NCBI RefSeq assembly: GCF_004028635.1
Contig: NZ_RQJW01000009.1
Location: 352,180 to 416,179, forward strand
Source: Streptomyces cyaneus
GTDB taxonomy: Bacteria; Actinomycetota; Actinomycetes; Streptomycetales; Streptomycetaceae
Direction: 5' to 3'
Length of the DNA stretch: 64,000 bases
Positions within the stretch are counted from its first letter, which is position 1; every line of letters starts with the position of its first letter. The position numbers and the translations under genes are program-made. This document shows, piece by piece, positions 31,296 through 40,383 of the stretch. The notes under the pieces were generated by a model. It was not told the origin of the DNA and searched no databases. It saw only the letters and a program-made list of their open reading frames with translations.

Positions 31296-32726
31296 TCAGT
31301 CCCGCGCACCGCCACCGAGGTGGTGGACGCGGACCATGTTGGTGGTGCCGGGAACACCGGGCGGGGAACCAGCGGTGATGACCACGATGTCGCCCTCGTT
31401 GAAGAGTCCGAGCTTGACGATCTCCTGGTCCACCAGGTCGACCATCTCGTCTGTGCTGTTCACGAACGGCACGACGTGCGGCTCCACACCCCAGCTGAGC
31501 GTCATCTGGTTGCGGGTGGACTCGTCCGTGGTGAACGCGATGATCTGCTGGGCGGCGCGGTAGCGGCACAGGCGGCGGGCGGTGTCACCGGACTGGGTGA
31601 AGGCGACCAGGCCCTTGCCGCCGAGGAAGTCGGCGATCTCGCAGGCCGCGCGGGCCACCGAACCACCCTGCGTGCGCGGCTTCTTGCCGGGCACCAGCGG
31701 CTGCAGGCCCTTGGACAGCAGCTCCTGCTCGGCAGCGGTGACGATCTTCGACATCGTCTTGACGGTCTCGATCGGGTAGGCGCCCACCGAGGACTCCGCC
31801 GACAGCATGACCGCGTCGGCGCCGTCCAGGATCGCGTTGGCCACGTCGGAGGCCTCGGCGCGGGTCGGACGGGAGTTGGTGATCATCGACTCCATCATCT
31901 GGGTCGCCACGATCACCGGCTTGGCATTGCGACGGCACAGCTCGATGAGCCGCTTCTGCACCATCGGGACCTTCTCGAGCGGGTACTCGACGGCCAGGTC
32001 GCCACGCGCGACCATCACGCCGTCGAACGCCATCACGACGTCCTCCATGTTGGCGACCGCCTGCGGCTTCTCCACCTTGGCGATGACCGGGACGCGGCGG
32101 CCGACCTCGTCCATGACCTTGTGCACGTCCTGCACGTCGTTGGCGTCCCGCACGAAGGACAGCGCGACCAGGTCGCAGCCCATGTTGAGCGCGAAGCGCA
32201 GGTCCTCGACGTCCTTCTCGGACAGCGCCGGCACGTTCACGGCCGCGCCGGGCAGGTTGATGCCCTTGTGGTCGGAGACGACGCCGCCCTCGATGACGAT
32301 CGTCTTCACCCGGGAGCCGTCGACCTCGGTGACCTTCAGCTCGACGTTGCCGTCGTTGATGAGGATCTGGTCGCCCTTGGTGACGTCGCCGGGCAGGCCC
32401 TTGTAGGTCGTCCCGCAGATCTGCTTGTCGCCCGGGACGTCCTCGGTCGTGATGACGAACTCGTCACCGCGCTCCAGCTCGACCGGCCCCTCGGCGAAGG
32501 TCTCCAGACGGATCTTCGGACCCTGGAGGTCGGCGAGCACACCGATGGCCCGCCCGGTCTCCTGGGCGGCGGCACGCAGGCGCTCGTACCGCCCCTGGTG
32601 GTCCTCGTGGGTGCCGTGGCTGAAGTTGAAGCGGGCCACATTCATGCCCGCCTCGATCAACGCGACGAGCTGTTCATGGGAGTCGACCGCGGGGCCGAGA
32701 GTACAAACGATTTTCGAACGGCGCAT
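31296..32726 (-). CDS. pyk: pyruvate kinase
   Basis: A 476-residue glycolytic enzyme that transfers phosphate from PEP to ADP. The N-terminus MRRSKIVCTLGPAVDS and MNVARFNFSHGTHEDH are family signatures. The active-site signature is VPVIAKVEKPQAV with the catalytic Lys, and MVARGDLAVE follows; TQMMESMITNSRPTRAEASDVAN is the second signature. The B domain lies at about 70-170. It is transcribed leftward after ackA with an 86-bp gap, so pta-ackA-pyk may be co-transcribed, although a palindrome in the gap suggests its own control. Confidence 0.97.
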   Translation of the reverse strand: MRRSKIVCTLGPAVDSHEQLVALIEAGMNVARFNFSHGTHEDHQGRYERLRAAAQETGRAIGVLADLQGPKIRLETFAEGPVELERGDEFVITTEDVPGDKQICGTTYKGLPGDVTKGDQILINDGNVELKVTEVDGSRVKTIVIEGGVVSDHKGINLPGAAVNVPALSEKDVEDLRFALNMGCDLVALSFVRDANDVQDVHKVMDEVGRRVPVIAKVEKPQAVANMEDVVMAFDGVMVARGDLAVEYPLEKVPMVQKRLIELCRRNAKPVIVATQMMESMITNSRPTRAEASDVANAILDGADAVMLSAESSVGAYPIETVKTMSKIVTAAEQELLSKGLQPLVPGKKPRTQGGSVARAACEIADFLGGKGLVAFTQSGDTARRLCRYRAAQQIIAFTTDESTRNQMTLSWGVEPHVVPFVNSTDEMVDLVDQEIVKLGLFNEGDIVVITAGSPPGVPGTTNMVRVHHLGGGARD

Positions 32727-32753
32727 GGGACGATCCTATCGGTTTGTTTCGCT

Positions 32754-32767
32754 ACGGAATATTCCGT
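32754..32767. promoter_or_regulatory. 14-bp perfect palindrome upstream of pyk
   Basis: ACGGAATATTCCGT lies 28 bp upstream of the pyk start codon in the ackA-pyk gap. It is AT-rich at its centre and could be an operator or cover a -10 region. No regulator is identified. Confidence 0.4.
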
Positions 32768-32812
32768 CTGGCGGAAGATACAAATGAGCCGCGCTTTGCT
32801 CAGCCGTGTTAC

Positions 32813-34027
32813 TCAGCCGTTGCCCTTCCCGACCAGTGCGTAGGTCTGCGTCGCGATCTCCAGTTCTTCATCCGTCGGCACCACGGCAACCGCGACCCGT
32901 GCGCCCGCCGGCGAGATCAGCCGCGCCTCGTCACCGCGTACGGCGTTCAGCTCGGCGTCCACCGCGAGGCCCAGCTGCTCCAGGCCCGCCACGGCGGCCT
33001 CCCGCACCGGCGCCGCGTTCTCGCCGACTCCGGCCGTGAACGCGATCGCGTCCACCCGGCCGAGCACCGCGTAATAGGCGCCTATGTACTTCTTCAGTCG
33101 GTGAATGTAGATGTCGAAGGCCAATTGCGCCCGCTCGTCACCTTCGTCGATCCGTCGGCGGATCTCCCGCATGTCGTTGTCGCCGCACAGGCCGATCAAT
33201 CCGCTCTTCTTGTTGAGAAGAGTGTCGATTTCCGCGATGGACATTCCGCCAACACGCGCCAAATGGAAGATGACGGCGGGATCCATGTCACCGGAGCGCG
33301 TACCCATCACGAGCCCCTCCAATGGCGTCAGCCCCATGGAGGTGTCCACGCACTTCCCGCCCCGCACGGCGGACGCGGACGCGCCGTTTCCGAGGTGCAG
33401 CACGATGACGTTCACGTCCTCGGGCGCCTTGCCCAGCAGCTCGGCGGTGGCCCGGGAGACGTACGCGTGCGAGGTGCCGTGGAAGCCGTACCGGCGTATC
33501 CGGTGTGCGTCGGCGGTCTCGACGTCGATGGCGTAGCGGGCGGCAGACTCCGGCATCGTCGTGTGGAACGCGGTGTCGAAGACGGCGACCTGGGGCAGGT
33601 CCGGGCGCAGCGCACTGGCCGTGCGGATCCCGGTGAGGTTGGCCGGGTTGTGCAGCGGGGCGACCGGGATCAGCCGCTCGATCTCGGCGAGCACGGCGTC
33701 GTCGATGACGGTCGGCTCGGTGAAGTGCTTGCCGCCGTGCACCACCCGGTGGCCGATCGCGGCCAGCTCGGGCGAGTCCAGCCCGAGGCCGTCCTTGGTG
33801 AGCTCCGCCGAAACGGCCTTCAGGGCGGCCTCGTGATCGGCTATCGCCCCGGTCCACTCGCGACTCTCGCCGCCGCTCGCCAGCGGGGTGTGCTTGAGCC
33901 GGGAGGTCTCCTCGCCGATGCGCTCGACGAGGCCCACGGCCAGCCGGCTGCTGTCGCGCATGTCGAGCAGCTGGTACTTCACCGACGAGGAGCCGGAGTT
34001 GAGGACGAGGACGCGGGACGAGCTCAC
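32813..34027 (-). CDS. ackA: acetate kinase
   Basis: A 404-residue acetokinase converting acetyl phosphate and ADP to acetate and ATP. It has the N-terminal phosphate loop VLNSGSSSVKYQLLD, the HRVVHGG motif with the catalytic His, the AVFDTAFHTTMP and YGFHGTSHAYV signatures, and the C-terminal FTAGVGENAAPVRE. The ATG overlaps the pta stop by 4 bp, so the two enzymes of the acetate pathway are translationally coupled. Confidence 0.97.
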   Translation of the reverse strand: MSSSRVLVLNSGSSSVKYQLLDMRDSSRLAVGLVERIGEETSRLKHTPLASGGESREWTGAIADHEAALKAVSAELTKDGLGLDSPELAAIGHRVVHGGKHFTEPTVIDDAVLAEIERLIPVAPLHNPANLTGIRTASALRPDLPQVAVFDTAFHTTMPESAARYAIDVETADAHRIRRYGFHGTSHAYVSRATAELLGKAPEDVNVIVLHLGNGASASAVRGGKCVDTSMGLTPLEGLVMGTRSGDMDPAVIFHLARVGGMSIAEIDTLLNKKSGLIGLCGDNDMREIRRRIDEGDERAQLAFDIYIHRLKKYIGAYYAVLGRVDAIAFTAGVGENAAPVREAAVAGLEQLGLAVDAELNAVRGDEARLISPAGARVAVAVVPTDEELEIATQTYALVGKGNG

Positions 34028-36147
34028 TGGGCGGTTGCCTTCTCGCTGGGGAACGGGGCGGGGGACGCGGGGGAAAGGGTGGGGGACTGGGCCTGGATCG
34101 CCGTGATGGCGACGGTGTTGACGATGTCCTGGACCAGGGCGCCCCGGGACAGGTCGTTGACCGGCTTGCGCAGACCCTGCAGCACCGGCCCGACGGCGAT
34201 CGCGTTGGCCGAGCGCTGCACGGCCTTGTAGGTGTTGTTACCTGTATTGAGGTCCGGGAAGATCAAAACCGTTGCCTGCCCGGCGACTTCCGACTCCGGC
34301 AGCTTGGTCGCGGCGACCGACGGCTCCACGGCGGCGTCGTACTGGATGGGCCCCTCGATCTTCAGGTCGGGCCGCCGCGTCCGCACCAGCTCGGTCGCCT
34401 CGCGCACCTTGTCGACGTCGGCGCCCGAACCGGACGTACCCGTCGAGTACGACAGCATCGCGATCCGCGGCTCCACCCCGAACCGCTCGGCCGTGGTGGC
34501 CGACTGGATGGCGATGTCGGCCAGTTGCTCGGCGTTCGGGTCGGGGTTCACGGCGCAGTCGCCGTAGACGAGGACCCGGTCGGCGAGGCACATGAAGAAG
34601 ACCGAGGAGACGATGTCGGCGTCCGGATTGGTCTTGATGATCTCGAAGGCGGGCCGGATGGTCGCGGCCGTGGAGTGCACGGACCCCGACACCATGCCGT
34701 CCGCGAGGCCCTCCTGCACCATCAGCGTGCCGAAGTAGTTCACATCGGAGACGACGTCGTACGCCAGCTCCACCGTGACCCCCTTGTGGGCGCGGAGCCC
34801 CGCGTACTGCTCGGCGAAGGCGTCGCGCAGCTCGCTGGTGGCCGGGTCGATCAGCTGGGTCTCGCCGAGGTCGATGCCGAGGTCGGCCGCCTGCTTGCGG
34901 ATCCGGTCCACCGGCCCCAGGAGCGTGAGGTCGCAGACGTTGCGCCGCAGCAGCACCTCGGCGGCGTGCAGGACGCGCGGTTCGGTGCCCTCGGGCAGCA
35001 CGATGCGCCGCATGTTCGAGCGGGCCTGCTCCAGCAGCTTGTGCTCGAACATCATCGGCGTGACGCGGTCGCTGTTCGGCGCCGAGACCCGCTTCAGCAG
35101 GTCGCCGGTCTCGACGTACCGCTCGAACAGGCCGAGGGCGGTCTCCGCCTTGCGCGGGGTGACCGCGCTCAACTTCCCCTCCAGGGAGAAGAGCTGCTCG
35201 GCGGTGGGGAAGCTGTAGCCCGGCACCGAGAGCACCGGGGTGCCCGGGGCGAGGCGGGCGGCGAGGGTGAGGACCTCGTCGCCGGGCCGCTCGTCCAGGG
35301 TGAGCAGCAGGCCGGCGATCGGCGGGGTGCCGGCGCTGTGCGCGGCCAGCGAGCCGACGACCAGGTCGGCGCGGTCGCCCGGCGTGACGACCAGGCAGCC
35401 CGGGGTCAGGGCGGTCAGGAAGTTCGGCAGCATCGCGCCGCCGAACACGAAGCCGAGGGCGTCACGCGCGAGCCCCGAGTCGTCGCCGAGCAGGACCTTC
35501 GCGTCCAGGGACTGGGCGATCTGCGAGATGGTCGGCGCGGACAGGGCGGGCTCGTCCGGGACGACGTAACAGGGCACGGGCAGCCGCGACCCAAGCCGCT
35601 GGGCGATCTCGTCCCGGTCGGCCCGGGCGACCCGGTTGGTGACCATGGCGAGCACGTCACAGCCCAGTCCCTCGTATGCCCGATAGGCGTTGCGCGTCTC
35701 GGCCAGCACGGACTCGGCGCTCTGCTTGCGCCCGCCCACGACCGGTATCACGGATGCGCCGAACTCGTTGGCGAGCCGGGCGTTGAGGGACAGCTCGTCC
35801 GGGAGCTGGGTGTCGGCGTAGTCGGTGCCGAGGACCAGTACGACGTCGTAGTCGCGGGCGACGACATGGAACCGGTCGACGAGCGTGGACACCAGCTCGT
35901 CGGTCCCGCGCTCGGCCTGGAGGGCGGACGCCTCGTGGTAGTCCATGCCGTAGACCGTCGCCGGGTCCTGGGAGAGGCGGTAGCGAGCGCGCAACAGCTC
36001 GAACAGGCGGTCGGGGGAGTGATGCACCAGCGGCCGGAACACCCCCACCCGGTCGACCTGCCGGGTCAGGAGCTCCATCACCCCCAGTTCGACCACCTGG
36101 CGGCCGTCGCCGCGGTCGATGCCGGTCACGTACACGCTGCGCGTCAC
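34024..36147 (-). CDS. pta: phosphate acetyltransferase (long form)
   Basis: A 707-residue enzyme exchanging CoA and phosphate on acetyl groups. It is the long, multi-domain type: an N-terminal P-loop-like AAA_26 region (MTRSVYVTGIDRGDG, lacking a perfect GxxGKT loop), a central DRTGG domain (about 215-330, with GDRADLVVGSLAA), and the C-terminal PTA domain from about 370 (NMRRIVLPEGTEPRVLHAA, DGMVSGSVHSTAATIRPA, SYSTGTSGSGADVDKV). The missing P-loop in the first domain is usual for Pta. It is first of the leftward pta-ackA(-pyk) set, divergent from pfkA. Confidence 0.96.
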   Translation of the reverse strand: MTRSVYVTGIDRGDGRQVVELGVMELLTRQVDRVGVFRPLVHHSPDRLFELLRARYRLSQDPATVYGMDYHEASALQAERGTDELVSTLVDRFHVVARDYDVVLVLGTDYADTQLPDELSLNARLANEFGASVIPVVGGRKQSAESVLAETRNAYRAYEGLGCDVLAMVTNRVARADRDEIAQRLGSRLPVPCYVVPDEPALSAPTISQIAQSLDAKVLLGDDSGLARDALGFVFGGAMLPNFLTALTPGCLVVTPGDRADLVVGSLAAHSAGTPPIAGLLLTLDERPGDEVLTLAARLAPGTPVLSVPGYSFPTAEQLFSLEGKLSAVTPRKAETALGLFERYVETGDLLKRVSAPNSDRVTPMMFEHKLLEQARSNMRRIVLPEGTEPRVLHAAEVLLRRNVCDLTLLGPVDRIRKQAADLGIDLGETQLIDPATSELRDAFAEQYAGLRAHKGVTVELAYDVVSDVNYFGTLMVQEGLADGMVSGSVHSTAATIRPAFEIIKTNPDADIVSSVFFMCLADRVLVYGDCAVNPDPNAEQLADIAIQSATTAERFGVEPRIAMLSYSTGTSGSGADVDKVREATELVRTRRPDLKIEGPIQYDAAVEPSVAATKLPESEVAGQATVLIFPDLNTGNNTYKAVQRSANAIAVGPVLQGLRKPVNDLSRGALVQDIVNTVAITAIQAQSPTLSPASPAPFPSEKATAQ

Positions 36148-36267
36148 GCGTGCTCTCCGTTTCGTCTGTCGTTCGTCCGTCGGCGGCTTGGCGGAGCCTT
36201 TGTGTGTTCCGGTGTGGTGTTCCGGTCCAGGGTCGCAAAATCGCCCAGTGGGGTGAGCGAAACCCTC

Positions 36268-36296
36268 TTGACAATACCCTTGGCGGTGGATAAGGC
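36268..36296 (+). promoter_or_regulatory. candidate pfkA promoter (TTGACA -35)
   Basis: TTGACA at 36268-36273 is a perfect -35 hexamer, followed after 16-17 bp by ATAAGG (36290-36295), a weak -10. It is about 95 bp upstream of pfkA and correctly oriented. Confidence 0.5.
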
Positions 36297-36390
36297 GCCC
36301 GTCAGGATCCAGGGTCGGACAGGGGCCTGGTGGACGTGAAACAATCGGATTGGCTCACCGGTATCAACAGCGAGCAGGAGACACAGCACG

Positions 36391-37416
36391 ATGCGTATCG
36401 GAGTTCTCACCGCAGGCGGCGACTGCCCCGGCCTGAACGCCGTGATCCGGTCGGTCGTGCACCGAGCGGTCGCGCAGTACGGCGACGAGGTGATCGGCTT
36501 CGAGGACGGCTACTCGGGCCTGCTGGACGGTCACTACCGCAGCCTCGACCTGGAGGCGGTCAGCGGCATCCTGGCCCGCGGCGGCACGATCCTGGGCTCG
36601 TCGCGACTGGAGCGCGACCGCCTGCGCGAGGCGTGCCAGAACGCCGCCGACATCGCACGCGACTTCGGCATCGACGCGCTGATCCCGATCGGCGGTGAGG
36701 GGACCCTGACGGCGGCGCGCATGCTGTCGGACGCGGGCCTGCCGGTGGTCGGCGTCCCGAAGACCATCGACAACGACATCTCGTCGACGGACCGGACGTT
36801 CGGCTTCGACACGGCGGTCGGTGTCGCCACGGAGGCCATGGACCGCCTGAAGACGACGGCGGAGTCCCACCAGCGGGTGATGGTCGTGGAGGTCATGGGC
36901 CGACACGCGGGCTGGATCGCGCTGGAGTCCGGCATGGCGGCGGGCGCGCACGGCATCTGTCTGCCCGAGCGCCCCTTCGACCCCGCCGACCTGGCGAAGA
37001 TGGTCGAGGAGCGCTTCGCGCGCGGCAAGAAGTTCGCGGTGATCTGCGTCGCCGAGGGAGCCCACCCCGCCGACGGCACCATGGACTACGGCAAGGGTGA
37101 GATCGACCAGTACGGCCACGAGCGCTTCCAGGGCATCGGTACGGCGCTGGCGTTCGAGCTGGAGCGCCGGCTCGGCAAGGAGGCCAAGCCGGTCATCCTC
37201 GGCCACGTCCAGCGCGGCGGCGTCCCCACGGCGTACGACCGCGTCCTCGCCACCCGCTTCGGCTGGCACGCGGTGGAGGCCGCGCACCGGGGCGAGTTCG
37301 GCAGGATGACCGCGCTGCGCGGGACCGACGTCGTGATGGTGCCGCTGGCGGAGGCGGTGACCGAGCTGAAGACGGTGCCGAAGGACCGGATGGACGAGGC
37401 GGAGTCGGTGTTCTAG
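36391..37416 (+). CDS. pfkA: 6-phosphofructokinase
   Basis: A 341-residue phosphofructokinase making fructose-1,6-bisphosphate. The N-terminus is MRIGVLTAGGDCPGLNAV. The nucleotide-site motif is GGEGT with Gly104, as in ATP-dependent enzymes. The next motif is PKTIDND with Lys124, as in PPi-dependent enzymes. This mixed signature is what I recall for actinobacterial ATP-PFKs, so ATP is the expected donor. Substrate motifs VMGRHAGWIA and GHVQRGG are intact. ATG 36391 follows GCAGGAGA. It is divergent from pta and shares a 243-bp control region with it. Confidence 0.95.
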   Translation: MRIGVLTAGGDCPGLNAVIRSVVHRAVAQYGDEVIGFEDGYSGLLDGHYRSLDLEAVSGILARGGTILGSSRLERDRLREACQNAADIARDFGIDALIPIGGEGTLTAARMLSDAGLPVVGVPKTIDNDISSTDRTFGFDTAVGVATEAMDRLKTTAESHQRVMVVEVMGRHAGWIALESGMAAGAHGICLPERPFDPADLAKMVEERFARGKKFAVICVAEGAHPADGTMDYGKGEIDQYGHERFQGIGTALAFELERRLGKEAKPVILGHVQRGGVPTAYDRVLATRFGWHAVEAAHRGEFGRMTALRGTDVVMVPLAEAVTELKTVPKDRMDEAESVF

Positions 37417-37467
37417 CACCGGGCCCAGTCGCCGCATGCGTACGGCCCGGATCCGGGGTCGGGCGGC

Positions 37468-38205
37468 TCAGGCGGTGCTTCCCCCGACCTTCGCCCAGAA
37501 GCGCTCCACGATCCGGTCCAGGAACTCGCGGCCGGCCGCGCTGGAGTCACTGCCTGCGTCGCCCCAGCTGAGCGTGGCGGTCATCTGCCCCTGGTAGTCC
37601 TGGTGCAGCTCCTGGAGGACGTCCTCCAGCAGACGCCGGTCCAGGGGCACCATCTTGCCGACCGGCCGCACGTACGCCTGCCAACGCGTCGACACGGCAC
37701 TGCGCAGCAGCTCGCCGAGGGTCCTGTCACGGCCGGTGACGGTGATGAAGTCCGGAAGCGTCAGGCCGAGGACATCGGCGAGGGCGGCGGACTGGCGGTC
37801 GGTGCCCTGCCAGTCGTCGTTCTCCTCCATGCCGAGATATGCGACGAGCTCGTGCCCGACGGTACGGGCCACGTCCTCGGGCGCCAGACCACGGGCGATG
37901 CGGTGCTCGCGCAGTGTCCGCGGCTTGCCGAGCAGCTCACTGGGCGAGCACCACAGCACACCCGCGAGGGCGGTGAGCTCGTTGCTGTTGGGGGAGGCGA
38001 GCTCACGTTCCCAGGCGACGACGAGGTCCTCGGTGACGTAGGGAAGTCCGTACGAGGCCCGCATGCCGTAGGCGACATGTTCGGGCCCCATGTTGAGGCC
38101 GGCCCGCAGGCGACGGGCGGCCGGGGCGTTGAACGGGGGAGTGGGTGGGTTCCGGCGGCTTGAGCGGTTGGGGGGCTGGTTCGGTTGGACTGGGGGTCGG
38201 CGCAC
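37468..38205 (-). CDS. helix-turn-helix DNA-binding protein (Xre-like)
   Basis: A roughly 245-residue regulator. After a Pro/Arg-rich disordered N-terminus there are two HTH-like segments: one at about 33-80 (AGLNMGPEHVAYGMRASYGL) and a second, more typical Xre helix set around LREHRIARGLAPEDVARTVG. The C-terminal half is helical with no known domain. The start is uncertain: GTG 38205 is used, TTG 38214 is also open, and translation could begin at Met near residue 39. Convergent with pfkA; no target is evident. Confidence 0.75.
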   Translation of the reverse strand: MRRPPVQPNQPPNRSSRRNPPTPPFNAPAARRLRAGLNMGPEHVAYGMRASYGLPYVTEDLVVAWERELASPNSNELTALAGVLWCSPSELLGKPRTLREHRIARGLAPEDVARTVGHELVAYLGMEENDDWQGTDRQSAALADVLGLTLPDFITVTGRDRTLGELLRSAVSTRWQAYVRPVGKMVPLDRRLLEDVLQELHQDYQGQMTATLSWGDAGSDSSAAGREFLDRIVERFWAKVGGSTA

Positions 38206-38620
38206 GGGCCACAACGTAGGCCGGTCGAGGTGGGGTGACTACGGTCTGTTCAGCCAGGATCACGGATTGTAGGAAGCTACGGCTACTGGCGGGTTCGTTG
38301 CTGGTTGGTGATCGCCGGTGCGGCGGGCGGGGTGGTGCCGTGGGCGATGCCGAGGTGGTCGATGGGGGCTACGGCGGATAGTGGCATTTGATGAATGGCA
38401 AGCTCAGTGGGCATATTCGCGCGAGTCGGGCGGTGCCGATCTCCTTGTGGATTGCGGGCCCGCGTGCCGCTGGAAGAACGCGGGGTCGGCTGTGCGAGCG
38501 GATATCGAAATCGAGTGCGGCATGGTCGACGGTGAATCGGTCGCTCGAAGGCGGCCCATACGCGGCTCGATCCCGACGCTCTGCCTGCCCTGCCCTGCCC
38601 TGCTCCGCTCGCCGACCGGC
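38206..38620 (+). other. 415-bp region without a recognisable gene
   Basis: Open frames on both strands are short and motif-free. The part at 38385-38560 is less GC-rich than its surroundings and could be a gene remnant. A run of CCTGC units (CTGCCTGCCCTGCCCTGCCC) lies at 38581-38600, just past the end of the permease gene. Confidence 0.45.
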
Positions 38621-39460
38621 TCACCCCTTGACCGCCCCGCTCAACGCAAACCCCCCACCCATGCGCCTCGCCACCATCACATAGAGCAAAATCACCGGCG
38701 TCGAGTAAATGATCGAAAACGCCGCCAGCTGCCCGTACACCACCGTCCCCCGATTTCCGAAGAACTCATTGATGCTCACGGCAGCCGGCATCTGGTCCGG
38801 CGTGAGGAGCAGCATGAAGGGCACGAAGAAGTTGCCCCACATCATCACGAACGAGAACACCGTCACCACCGCCACCCCCGGCCCCATCAGCGGCAGCACG
38901 ACCCGCACCAGCGACTGAAGCGACGACGCGCCGTCCGTCCAGGCCGCCTCCTCCAGTTCCTTCGGCACTCCGTCCATGAAGTTCTTCATCAGCCAGATGG
39001 CGAAGGGCAGTTGAGAGGCGGCGAAGAAGAAGATCGTGCCCTGCATGGTGTCGATCAGGTTCACCTGCACGAACAGGGCGTACACCGGGACCATGATCGC
39101 CGTGATCGGCAGGCTCGTCGCGAAGAGGATCGTGAGGAGGAAGGGTCGGTTGAAGCGGGACCTGAACCGCGAGAGCGGGTAGGCGGCGAGGGCGGCGCAG
39201 GCCACCGTCAGGAGCGTCCCCCCGCCGCACAGGAGCAGACTGTTGAGCAAGGGCGTGAAGGTGATGTCCGGGGTCAGGACGGCGTCGAAGTTGTCCAGGG
39301 TCACGCCGTCGGGGAGCTTCACCTGGAGGTTCGCGTTCGTGTCCAGGGAGGAGAGGATCACCCACACGAGTGGAAGCACGAAGGCCGCGGCCACTGCCAG
39401 GAGGCCGGCGTCGGCGGCCAGGCGGTGGGTGGTGCGTCGGGAGGAGAGAGTGCGGGGCAT
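38621..39460 (-). CDS. carbohydrate ABC transporter permease (CUT1, MalG-like)
   Basis: A 279-residue inner-membrane permease with six helices. The cytoplasmic EAA loop that contacts the ATPase reads ELEEAAWTDGASSLQSLVRV near residue 185. It is the last gene of the leftward binding protein-permease-permease operon and starts 4 bp after the upstream permease. No ATPase gene is present; in Streptomyces the shared MsiK ATPase usually serves such systems (established for several operons, inferred here). Confidence 0.93.
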   Translation of the reverse strand: MPRTLSSRRTTHRLAADAGLLAVAAAFVLPLVWVILSSLDTNANLQVKLPDGVTLDNFDAVLTPDITFTPLLNSLLLCGGGTLLTVACAALAAYPLSRFRSRFNRPFLLTILFATSLPITAIMVPVYALFVQVNLIDTMQGTIFFFAASQLPFAIWLMKNFMDGVPKELEEAAWTDGASSLQSLVRVVLPLMGPGVAVVTVFSFVMMWGNFFVPFMLLLTPDQMPAAVSINEFFGNRGTVVYGQLAAFSIIYSTPVILLYVMVARRMGGGFALSGAVKG

Positions 39461-39464
39461 GGCG

Positions 39465-40328
39465 TCAGACCTCCGTTCGCAGCAGACGCAGGTAGACCAC
39501 CGAGAACAGTGACCCCACCACCAGGAGCAGCAGGGCGACCGCGGTGCCGTAGCCGATCATGCTCTTCTGGAACGCCTCCTCGTACATGAAGAGCGGGAGC
39601 GTCTGGCTCTTGCCGCCCGGGCCGCCCCTCGTCATCACCCAGATCAGGCCGAAGACGGACAGGGTCTGGAGGGTGATCAGCATGAGGTTCGTGCCGATGG
39701 AGCGGCGGATCATCGGGAGCGTGATGTGCCACATACGGCGCCAGCCGCCCGCGCCGTCGACCTCGGCCGCCTCGGTGATCTCCTTGGGGATCTCGTTCAG
39801 GGCCGCCGAGTAGACCAGCATGGAGAAGGCCGTGCCCCGCCAGACGTTCGCAAAGGACACCGCCAGGATCGGCAGGGTGAACAGCCAGTTCTGGGTGGGG
39901 AGTTGGAGCCAGTCCAGGATGGCGTTCAGGGTGCCTTCGCGCCGGAAGAAGGCGTAGAGGAGGAAGCCGGCGACGACCTCGGGCAGGACCCACGCCGTGA
40001 TGACGATGGCGCCCACCAGCGTGCGTACGGGTTTTGACGCGCGCTGCATCAGGGCGGCCAGGGCCAGGCCCAGGGTGTTCTGGCCGAGCAGGGCGGAGAT
40101 GACGGTGAAGACGAGGGTGAGCCAGACCGCGTTGCGGAACGCCTCGTCACCGAACGCCGTACGGAAGTTGTCGAAGCCGACGAACGAGTCCTCGGCCTGG
40201 CCGGTGAGCTGGAGGTCGGTGAAGGCGATGTAGGCGCAGTAGGCGATCGGGCCGGCGAGGAAGAGAAGCAGCAGGACGACGGCCGGGGTGACCGGGAGAG
40301 CGCGGGTGAGGGAGCGGGCCCGCGTCAT
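39465..40328 (-). CDS. carbohydrate ABC transporter permease (CUT1, MalF-like)
   Basis: A 287-residue permease with six hydrophobic helices, an extracytoplasmic loop after the first helix (AFTDLQLTGQAEDSFVGFDN) and the EAA loop EIPKEITEAAEVDGAGGWRR near residue 195. It follows the binding-protein gene by 55 bp. With the second permease it forms the membrane channel of a CUT1 sugar importer; oligosaccharide or amino-sugar uptake is likely given the family and the DasR-like site upstream. Confidence 0.93.
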   Translation of the reverse strand: MTRARSLTRALPVTPAVVLLLLFLAGPIAYCAYIAFTDLQLTGQAEDSFVGFDNFRTAFGDEAFRNAVWLTLVFTVISALLGQNTLGLALAALMQRASKPVRTLVGAIVITAWVLPEVVAGFLLYAFFRREGTLNAILDWLQLPTQNWLFTLPILAVSFANVWRGTAFSMLVYSAALNEIPKEITEAAEVDGAGGWRRMWHITLPMIRRSIGTNLMLITLQTLSVFGLIWVMTRGGPGGKSQTLPLFMYEEAFQKSMIGYGTAVALLLLVVGSLFSVVYLRLLRTEV

Positions 40329-40383
40329 GCGTGGGAGCCCGGCTCTTGAAGCCTCATGTCGTGAGCACCCATGTCGTGAGCGC

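Noticed and set aside
31263..32843. Long plus-strand frame opposite pyruvate kinase
   Set aside because: Antisense shadow typical of high-GC genes; His/Asp/Arg-rich translation without domains.
34525..36339. 604-codon plus-strand frame opposite pta
   Set aside because: Antisense shadow of a confidently identified gene.
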